Shown here: positions 7,056 to 12,006 of the stretch, one piece after another | Layout: each line of letters starts with the position of its first letter | Position numbering within the stretch: position 1 is the stretch's first letter | From: a bacterium | GTDB taxonomy: Bacteria; SM23-31; JAUVVT01 | DNA: 12,006 nt | Direction of reading: 5' to 3' | Assembly (NCBI GenBank): GCA_030616165.1 | Contig: JAUWXV010000107.1 | Location: 1 to 12,006, forward strand | Notes under the pieces: model-generated | The model's database searches: none | What the model was told of the DNA's origin: nothing | What the model saw: the letters and a program-made list of their open reading frames with translations, nothing else | Translations under genes and position numbers: made by a program

Positions 7056-9023
7056 ATGAGTGTAGAAGAAATAGAAGAATTAAAAGTTAATTCAAACAGC
7101 TCTAATCGTGTCAAAAAAATTGCTATTGTCGGTCTTCCTAATTCCGGAAAGAGCCAGATTTTTAATAATCTAACTGGTGAATATAACATAGTCGCAAATT
7201 ATCCTCTAACTACCATCGAACCAAAAAGAGCACATTGTCAAATAAGAAACCACCCTTGTGAAGTTATTGATACTCCTGGTCTTCATTGTTTGTATATTCA
7301 TTCTGAGGAAGAACTCATCGTAAGGGACATGATTTTCTCAGAAAAACCGGATGTAATCATTCAGTGCATTGATACTAATCGGCTGAAACAATCCCTTGTC
7401 CTTACCTCAGATTTATTGGAATTGGGGATACCAATTGTGATTTCCCTTAATGCAATAGATGAAACAATGAGAAAAGGTATATACATTGATTCAAGTGGAC
7501 TATCTCGCTTTTTGGGTGTTCCGGTTGTTGAGTTAATGGCTCTGCATAAGAAAGGTACAGAAGAGTTAAAGGATGCTATATATAATGCAAGGAATGGTAA
7601 GAAGAGTGTTCGGTATGGTGATATTATAGAGAAATGGATATCAGATGTAGCATCTAAACTGCCGGAAGATATTAATTATAAGCGGAAGGTATCTGTTTTG
7701 ATGCTGCTTCACGACCCGTTTTTAGCAGGCAACTTAAAAAAGGTATATGGTGAGGAAAAGACTACACAGATAAGAAAAGAAGTAAATAGGATAAGGTCGG
7801 GATTTAAAGGGAATCTTGCTCGTGTCATAAACAATAGGCGGAACAAGTGGGTGGATAATGTTACCGAGAAGGTAATAAAAAAGCAGAAGATAACGCGGGG
7901 AGAATTTTCTCAGGTTTTTGCTCATTTGAGTCGGCATCCTGTATTCGGACTCCCGATATTAATGACATTTATTTTCATAATGTATTTTCTTGTTGTGGAT
8001 GTTGCAAATGTAACCTCAAGTTGGATGGATGGAACATTATGGATTCCGGTCCAGCATCAAATAGATAACCTTATATCCAGTAGATTCTGGAGCGATTTTT
8101 TAATAGGTGATTATGGTATCCTGTCACTTGGTCTGGCTAATGCTGTTATAACAATTTTACCGATATTGTCGGTCTTTTTCATTTTTTTCAGCATTCTTGA
8201 GGACATTGGATATATACCTAATGTAAGTGTCTTGACAAAAAGAATTTTCGAAAAGATTGGATTAAGTGGTTCTGCTATTATGCCTTTGGTTCTCAGTTTT
8301 GGGTGTAAAACTATGGCTACTTTAACGACAAAATCCATTCGGTCTAAAAAGGAGAGATTTATAACTATATGTTTAATTGCATTTGGTATCCCCTGTGCTG
8401 CACAATTAGGAATCAATATTAGTATACTTGGCAGAATGGGTATAAGAGCATTTGCAATAGCTTTTTCTGTGCTCGCATTTATTGATATATTGGTGGGATT
8501 TGTTTTAAACAAGTTCTTGAAAGAGGAAAAGAAGAGTTATTTTATACAGGAACTGCCGGCAATGCGTTTGCCCAACCTGAAAGCAGTGCTTATTAAAACT
8601 TATTACAGACTTTATTGGTTTATCAAGGAAGCTGTGCCGGTATTTATATTCGCAGCGTCTGCATTATTTATAATGGATAAGGTTGGAATACTTGATGGAA
8701 TGAAAAATATATTGAGCCCTGTAATTATAGGATTTTTGGGATTTCCCACGGAAATGGTCGATGTTCTTATAATATGTATGGTAAGGCATGAAGCCGCTGC
8801 AGCAATGATTATAAACCTTGTGGAGAAAGACCTTCTTAATTATGTTCAGTGTATAGTTGCAGTAATTATTATTATGATGATTCCTTGTTTTGCAAACATT
8901 GGAGCCATGGTCAAGGAACTCGGATTAAAAAGGGCTGTCAATACAGTAGTTATTATTTATATAGGAGCGTTCTTATTGGCTGGGAGCCTGAATTGGATAC
9001 TTGGTAGTTTGTTTATCCTATAA
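7056..9023 (+). CDS. feoB: FeoB ferrous iron transporter
   Basis: A 655-residue GTPase-permease, somewhat short for FeoB (usually about 700-770). The N-terminal G domain has G1 GLPNSGKS at 26-33, switch I with NYPLTTIE at 48-55, G3 DTPG at 72-75 and G4 NAID at 132-135. A helical linker follows to about 290, then the membrane part with both Gate regions: one around GCKTMAT at 416-422, the other around VRHEAAA at 576-582, then IPCFANIGA at 609-617. Typical FeoB has GCNVPA in the first Gate and a DLPG G3, so this is a diverged member. FeoB imports Fe2+ across the inner membrane, and feoB genes recur in magnetosome clusters. No separate feoA or feoC gene is present; an FeoA domain sits in the next gene, 14 nt downstream. 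Ribosome binding site GAAGAGAG just upstream. Confidence 0.88.
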   Translation: MSVEEIEELKVNSNSSNRVKKIAIVGLPNSGKSQIFNNLTGEYNIVANYPLTTIEPKRAHCQIRNHPCEVIDTPGLHCLYIHSEEELIVRDMIFSEKPDVIIQCIDTNRLKQSLVLTSDLLELGIPIVISLNAIDETMRKGIYIDSSGLSRFLGVPVVELMALHKKGTEELKDAIYNARNGKKSVRYGDIIEKWISDVASKLPEDINYKRKVSVLMLLHDPFLAGNLKKVYGEEKTTQIRKEVNRIRSGFKGNLARVINNRRNKWVDNVTEKVIKKQKITRGEFSQVFAHLSRHPVFGLPILMTFIFIMYFLVVDVANVTSSWMDGTLWIPVQHQIDNLISSRFWSDFLIGDYGILSLGLANAVITILPILSVFFIFFSILEDIGYIPNVSVLTKRIFEKIGLSGSAIMPLVLSFGCKTMATLTTKSIRSKKERFITICLIAFGIPCAAQLGINISILGRMGIRAFAIAFSVLAFIDILVGFVLNKFLKEEKKSYFIQELPAMRLPNLKAVLIKTYYRLYWFIKEAVPVFIFAASALFIMDKVGILDGMKNILSPVIIGFLGFPTEMVDVLIICMVRHEAAAAMIINLVEKDLLNYVQCIVAVIIIMMIPCFANIGAMVKELGLKRAVNTVVIIYIGAFLLAGSLNWILGSLFIL

Positions 9024-9037
9024 TAAGGAGAAGATGT

Positions 9038-9793
9038 ATGAATAATCATATAAGAGAAAAGGAAGAATATCTGGAGAGATTGTGGAATATGAAAAACAAA
9101 GAGAAGGATTCGATGGATGTGCTGAAGAACGCCATGGGCGGGAGTTTTGACACCGAGATAATTGATGAATTATTGTCTGAAGATTTAGTTGCATTAACAA
9201 AAAATAATAATAAAATCGTCCTTACAAGAGAAGGTGAGGATTATGCCCGGCGAATAATCCGCGCACACAGAATTGCCGAGAGATTGATTTACGACGTCCT
9301 GGGAGGTGAGTTTGAATCAGGCGCCTGTGAGTTTGAACACATAGTTATCCCGGACCTTGTTGATAGTATTTGTATTTTGCTCGGACACCCCAGAGAATGC
9401 CCTCACGGAATGCCGATACCGGAAGGGGAATGCTGCGTCCGCTCTGCCAAGACAGCCCGCAATTCGGTTATCCACTTGACGGAGTTAGAGGTAGGACAGT
9501 CCGCACGCATCGCCTATGTCAGTTGCAAAGATGATCTCCAGCTTCATAAGATAGACGGTCTTCAGATAAGACCAGGAGTATTTGTTAAACTCCATCAGGT
9601 ATACCCTTCTTATGTGATTGAGTGTGAAGGGTCTAACATAGCGATGGATAAGGAAATAGTATCGAACATATTCGTGTGGAAATTCTCACAGGATTTTAAC
9701 TCGACCGAAAGAGATGCCCGTGGGATAAAAATGCCAAATCATAAAGGGTGGAGTAGAGGTTTTAGATTTATTCGCAGAGGAAGGTGTAATTAA
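9038..9793 (+). CDS. DtxR/MntR-type metalloregulator with FeoA-like domain
   Basis: 251 residues. An N-terminal winged-helix region (about 8-75, ending KIVLTREGEDYAR) is followed by the DtxR dimerisation and metal-binding domain: H77 and E81 in AHRIAERL, C97/E100/H101 in ACEFEHI, and HPRECPHGMPIP at 117-128. These match the metal ligands of DtxR (H79, E83, C102, E105, H106). Residues about 142-215 form an FeoA/SH3-like domain (LTELEVGQSARI, then IRPGVFVKL), common at the C-terminus of DtxR proteins. The last 35 residues are basic and atypical. An excellent ribosome binding site (AAGGAG 9025-9030, 7-nt spacing) follows feoB directly. DtxR proteins repress iron uptake genes when Fe2+ is plentiful; here the likely targets are feoB and the upstream block. 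GC in the middle of the gene is about 48-50 percent over two counted 60-bp lines, well above its neighbours, hinting at a separate origin. Confidence 0.85.
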   Translation: MNNHIREKEEYLERLWNMKNKEKDSMDVLKNAMGGSFDTEIIDELLSEDLVALTKNNNKIVLTREGEDYARRIIRAHRIAERLIYDVLGGEFESGACEFEHIVIPDLVDSICILLGHPRECPHGMPIPEGECCVRSAKTARNSVIHLTELEVGQSARIAYVSCKDDLQLHKIDGLQIRPGVFVKLHQVYPSYVIECEGSNIAMDKEIVSNIFVWKFSQDFNSTERDARGIKMPNHKGWSRGFRFIRRGRCN

Positions 9794-9837
9794 TTATCAT
9801 CTGTCAACTAATAGCCAAAAGCAATCAGGTCAGTTAT

Positions 9838-10599
9838 ATGAACATCGAACTTATCATTTTAATTTTTGTTCTTGCATTTTTGTGCGAATTCATTGATTCT
9901 TCAATTGGTATGGGATATGGCACAATTCTTTCCCCGTTGCTCATTATAATAGGGATAGACCCTTTAGTGGTTATTCCATCGATTCTCGTATCCCAATTTC
10001 TGTCGGGAATCAGTGCCGGTTTATTTCACAATAAATACGAAAATTTAAATTTAAAATCCTGGTCAAAAGATTTAAAAATAATTCTGACTATAAGTATTTT
10101 TGGAACATTGGCTTCTGTAACTGCTGTACTTGTCGCAATTACCATCCCTGTTGCAGTCCTTAAAATATACATTGGATTATTAATATTCATTATTGGTATA
10201 GTCCTCGTTTCTAATGCCCGTTTCGTATTTTCATGGAAAAAAATAGTAGTATTAGCCTTATTAAGTTCTTTTAATAAAGGAATATCGGGGGGAGGATTTG
10301 GACCTGTTATCACTGGTGGTCAAATAATTTCCGGCAATGGTTATAAAAATTCAATCGCCTGTACAACATTTTGTGAAGTACAAATCTGTTTCACTGCATT
10401 TGTTTTATATTTAATTATGAAAGGAATTCCTGATTCCTATGTAATTTTTCCCTTGATTATAGGTGCTGTTGCTTCAACTCCCTTTGGACCTAAAGTAACG
10501 GGTAAGATTAATCCAGAGAAACTAAAACTTATAACAGCAATCATAATAATTACAATGGGTATTTTTACAATTACAAAAACCATCTATAATTATTATTAA
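9838..10599 (+). CDS. TauE/SafE-family permease, second copy
   Basis: 253 residues, nearly all hydrophobic, about eight helices. The two half-repeat signatures are FIDSSIGMGYGT at 18-29 and FNKGISGGGFGP at 145-156. It differs clearly from the TauE protein at 5466-6413 in length, in lacking the N-terminal helix extension, and in motif residues (an acidic FID before the first glycine motif), so it is not a recent duplicate. TauE/SafE proteins export sulfite, sulfonates or sulfur compounds; the substrate here is unknown. It lies 44 nt after the regulator, in the same direction, with AGG at about 9827-9829 as a weak ribosome site. It may be the last gene of the operon or a neighbour with its own promoter. 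Confidence 0.8.
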   Translation: MNIELIILIFVLAFLCEFIDSSIGMGYGTILSPLLIIIGIDPLVVIPSILVSQFLSGISAGLFHNKYENLNLKSWSKDLKIILTISIFGTLASVTAVLVAITIPVAVLKIYIGLLIFIIGIVLVSNARFVFSWKKIVVLALLSSFNKGISGGGFGPVITGGQIISGNGYKNSIACTTFCEVQICFTAFVLYLIMKGIPDSYVIFPLIIGAVASTPFGPKVTGKINPEKLKLITAIIIITMGIFTITKTIYNYY

Positions 10600-10662
10600 A
10601 AATTTTCCACTTTCCATTTTCCTACTTTCCCTTTTTTCCCATCCTTTTAATAAAAATGGTGG

Positions 10663-10682
10663 GATAGACATTCTTGTCTGTC
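10663..10682. terminator. Hairpin after the TauE gene, possible terminator
   Basis: GATAGACA and TGTCTGTC pair as an 8-bp stem (one G-T wobble) around a TTCT loop, 64 bp after the last stop of the operon. It is followed by ATAATTTAATT, not a real T-run, so termination is plausible but weak. It may instead be a dispersed hairpin repeat. Confidence 0.4.
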
Positions 10683-10769
10683 ATAATTTAATTATCTTTG
10701 TATGACTGTGTAATCCGTGAAAACCTGCCCTTTGCCTCTGCGTTTAATTCTCCAAATTCGTAAATCGTC

Positions 10770-10819
10770 ATTCGTAAATCGTAAATCCATCTTGTCATTC
10801 CCGCCCCCTCCTTGTCATT
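10770..10819. repeat. 50-bp direct repeat, copy 1
   Basis: ATTCGTAAATCGTAAATCC followed by CTTGTCATTCCCGCCCCC and CTCCTTGTCATT. It matches 11067-11116 at 49 of 50 positions. The 19-bp front part alone occurs a third time at 10891-10909, and a partial copy (ATTCGTAAATCGTC) precedes this one at 10756-10769. Confidence 0.9.
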
Positions 10820-10832
10820 ACGACTTTCTTCA

Positions 10833-10862
10833 TTGTCATTTCGACCGAAGCGGAGAAATCTC
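10833..10862. repeat. Dispersed-type repeat TTGTCATTTCGACCGAAGCG
   Basis: A 30-bp block beginning TTGTCATTTCGACC and ending GGAGAAATCTC. I recall this kind of block recurring between genes in several bacterial groups; only one copy is in this window, though its GGAGAAATCTC end also appears inside the dyad at 2801-2811. Confidence 0.45.
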
Positions 10863-10989
10863 AACTTTAATTTTCCACTTTCCATTTTTCATTCGTAAAT
10901 CGTAAATCCTAATTTCCTCTCTGTGCCCTCTGCGGTTCAATCCCCATTCCCAAATCGCCCTCATTTGTCATTTAGTCATTTGGATTTGA

Positions 10990-11017
10990 TTTGACATTTG
11001 AGCTTTGACATTTGAGC
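10990..11017. repeat. Tandem 14-bp duplication
   Basis: TTTGACATTTGAGC occurs twice head to tail (10990-11003, 11004-11017), perfect. No function can be inferred. Confidence 0.9.
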
Positions 11018-11066
11018 TTAATATTCCTGCTTCTATCTCTCTGTGCCCTCTGTGGTTCCATTCTTC

Positions 11067-11116
11067 ATTCGTAAATCGTAAATCCTTCTTGTCATTCCCG
11101 CCCCCTCCTTGTCATT
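11067..11116. repeat. 50-bp direct repeat, copy 2
   Basis: Same unit as 10770-10819 with one difference (A/T after AAATCC). Here it runs directly into the CCCCGAGTACTCGGGG palindrome. Confidence 0.9.
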
Positions 11117-11117
11117 C

Positions 11118-11133
11118 CCCCGAGTACTCGGGG
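11118..11133. repeat. Perfect 16-bp palindrome, REP-like
   Basis: CCCCGAGTACTCGGGG, flanked by TTGTCATTC on the left and AAATCC on the right. The GTCATTCCC...GGGAAATCC frame is typical of REP-like hairpin repeats. It could act as a hairpin in transcripts of either strand. Confidence 0.75.
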
Positions 11134-11371
11134 AAATCCACACAAAATATATCCTCCTGCCCTTTGCGTCTGCGGTTAATTTAATCAACCTGTTTAATTT
11201 TTTAAAAAAAATAAAAAAAATCCTTTGACTTTCCTCAAATAAAACATTAAATTTAAACAATTATAATTACGTTCGGTTAAACCAATACTATACATAAAAC
11301 TTCTCCGCTCATCATCCTGTTCATCTGATTCATGTATTTCTTAAAAACAAGCAATTTTTTATAATTCTCGT

Positions 11372-11443
11372 AAATTCATATACACAACACCTATTTCTTG
11401 ACAATATAATTAGATAATTACACATTTTCGCATGACACGATTG
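11372..11443. repeat. 72-bp direct repeat, copy 1
   Basis: Begins AAATTCATATACACAACACC and holds CTTGACAATATAATTA. It pairs with 11480-11551: the first 35 bases are identical, 63 of 72 overall. The two starts are 108 bp apart. Confidence 0.92.
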
Positions 11444-11446
11444 TAG

Positions 11447-11466
11447 GGGCGGTTCACGAATCGCCC
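11447..11466. repeat. GC-rich hairpin between the two 72-bp repeats
   Basis: GGGCGGTTC and GAATCGCCC pair (one G-T wobble) around the central AC, in otherwise AT-rich DNA; the real loop would be TCACGA with a 7-bp stem. This type of block is a known dispersed repeat in many bacteria. It may have been inserted between the repeat copies. Confidence 0.6.
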
Positions 11467-11479
11467 TCTATTAAGAACA

Positions 11480-11551
11480 AAATTCATATACACAACACCT
11501 ATTTCTTGACAATACAGTTGAATAGTTATACATTTTCGTATGGCATGATTG
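11480..11551. repeat. 72-bp direct repeat, copy 2
   Basis: Second copy of 11372-11443. The nine differences all fall in the last 37 bases and all are transitions. Confidence 0.92.
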
Positions 11552-11724
11552 GCAGGATTATTGGACACGTGCTCTCACCAAAAAAACGAGGAAGAAAATT
11601 AGAAAATAAAAACAAATAAGTATTGTGTCCCCAAATTTGTTATATAAAATCATATAATGAAGAATATTATTTTATCGGATTAATTATAATTATACTACTC
11701 AATAACATTTTATAAGGATAGCTT

Positions 11725-11895
11725 ATGTGCTATAAAGCAAAACCAATTTATTTACTATCTTCAGTACAGAGTACTCCTCAGATAAAGAAAGAGCTTGATT
11801 CATTTCAAGAATATTGGTTGTCTAAACATAGTTCTGCTGATTTACTGAAATTATATCATTATACAACACTAGTGCGTTGTGACATAAATACTTGA
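11725..11895 (+). pseudogene. Short ORF apparently truncated by an insertion
   Basis: ATG 11725 with AAGGA at 11714-11718 (6-nt spacing) opens a 56-codon frame starting MCYKAKPIYLLSSVQ. Its composition up to about codon 47 (QIKKELDSFQEYWLSKHSS) looks like real protein. The last codons run into the presumed insertion-sequence end at about 11863-11874 and stop at TGA 11893-11895, inside the -35 box of the next promoter. I read it as the 5' end of a host gene split by the element. The family is not recognised. Confidence 0.45.
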
Positions 11896-11920
11896 CAATG
11901 TAATTATTTTATGGTATATT
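11892..11920 (+). promoter_or_regulatory. Strong sigma-70-type promoter
   Basis: TTGACA at 11892-11897, a 17-bp spacer, TATATT at 11915-11920, with TG one base upstream of the -10 (extended -10). Transcription should begin near 11927, leaving a leader of about 20 nt before ATG 11948. It is the clearest promoter in the window. Confidence 0.8.
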
Positions 11921-11947
11921 ACCTTCTCACTAAAGGAGGTAGTAACC

Positions 11948-12006
11948 ATGCAAGTTAAGAATAAAGTTAGATTAAAGCCCAAAGATCGAGCGTTATTAAA
12001 ACAACT
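11948..12006 (+). CDS. 5' end of a gene, possibly a transposase
   Basis: ATG 11948 has an excellent ribosome site (AAAGGAGGT at 11932-11940, 7-nt spacing) and the promoter above. Only 19 codons are inside the window: MQVKNKVRLKPKDRALLKQ. The KxRLxPxDRALL pattern resembles the start of IS630-type transposases, but 19 residues are too few to be sure. The gene is well supported; the product is a guess from the position behind an IS-like end. Confidence 0.6.
   Translation, partial: MQVKNKVRLKPKDRALLKQ

Larger units (their letters stand above)
10600..11260. other. Repeat-rich intergenic region without genes
   Basis: No ORF here has protein-like composition; the short open frames simply read through repeated boilerplate. 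Besides the units listed separately it carries: AATTTTCCACTTTCCATTTT twice, identical (10601-10620, 10869-10888); CTCTCTGTGCCCTCTG blocks of 22 bp twice with one mismatch (10917-10938, 11037-11058); and 26-bp CCTGCCCTTTGC blocks twice with two mismatches (10724-10749, 11156-11181). It ends in an A-rich tract at about 11203-11220. Such mosaics of short dispersed repeats are typical of genomes of uncultivated lineages. Confidence 0.8.
11863..12006 (+). mobile_element. Probable left end of an insertion sequence, runs off the window
   Basis: Starts near ACAACACTAGTGCGTTGT, which contains the perfect palindrome CACTAGTG (11867-11874) and ACAAC/GTTGT arms, followed directly by a compact promoter, ribosome site and start codon, as in small IS elements. 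The preceding ORF appears interrupted here. The exact boundary cannot be fixed without the right end; TA at 11870-11871 would fit a TA target if this is an IS630-type element. Confidence 0.45.

Noticed and set aside
8111-8512. 133-residue minus-strand open frame inside feoB
   Set aside because: It is antisense to conserved FeoB membrane helices in a clearly coding plus-strand frame.
10688-11260. Minus- and plus-strand open frames in the intergenic repeats, some with repeated IYDLRM-type peptides
   Set aside because: The peptides are direct translations of the duplicated DNA blocks, with no ribosome sites and no protein-like domains.
11398-11418. Promoter inside the 72-bp repeat (TTGACA followed by TATAAT)
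   Set aside because: TATAAT lies only 1 bp after TTGACA and no -10 element is found at 16-18 bp spacing.
10600-11724. tRNA or rRNA gene in the long gap
   Set aside because: No cloverleaf with a TTCRANNC arm or rRNA core sequence was seen by eye.

Overview
AT-rich bacterial DNA with ten genes (plus one broken by a frameshift) all on the + strand from 1 to 10599, followed by about 1.4 kb of repeat-laden intergenic DNA and the start of a probable insertion sequence. The first ~7 kb reads as part of a magnetosome gene cluster: two adjacent cation-diffusion-facilitator genes resembling MamM (5'-partial, frameshifted) and MamB, a TPR protein resembling MamA, a LemA-family protein resembling MamQ, a PDZ domain fused to an ArsB/CitT-type permease resembling MamN, and a TauE/SafE permease resembling the C-terminal half of MamO. 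Two small unrecognised genes, an FeoB ferrous-iron transporter and a DtxR-type regulator carrying an FeoA domain follow with close spacing, so the whole block looks like one iron and biomineral transcription unit. These are assignments from protein sequence read by eye, without a database search.

The host cannot be fixed from this window. Low GC, strong Shine-Dalgarno sites, and intergenic DNA built of fragments such as GTAAATCGTAAATC and TTGTCATTCCCG resemble uncultivated deep-branching lineages (Omnitrophota, Nitrospirota or Planctomycetota are candidates), not the GC-rich alphaproteobacterial magnetotactic bacteria. That placement is inference.

Layout: 1-1524 two iron transporters; 1538-2734 a MamA-like gene with an unusual N-terminal extension of four exact-length 90-bp repeats and a Cys/His cluster; 2735-2865 the only sizeable gap in the operon, with two inverted repeats; 2866-6413 MamQ-like, PDZ-MamN-like and TauE; 6444-7006 two short unknown genes; 7056-9793 feoB and dtxR-feoA; 9838-10599 a second TauE permease; 10600-11724 non-coding, many direct and inverted repeats; 11725-11895 a short ORF apparently cut by an insertion; about 11863 to the end a probable IS left end with a strong promoter driving a gene that leaves the window.

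Working model: FeoB and the CDF pair move ferrous iron into the cell and the magnetosome compartment, MamQ-like and MamA-like proteins build and coat that compartment, the PDZ-permease and TauE proteins condition it, and the DtxR-FeoA protein may tune the set to iron. The features most worth attention are the repeat-extended MamA with its second, better-looking start, the PDZ-permease fusion, the two unknown small genes, and the frameshift in the mamM-like gene.
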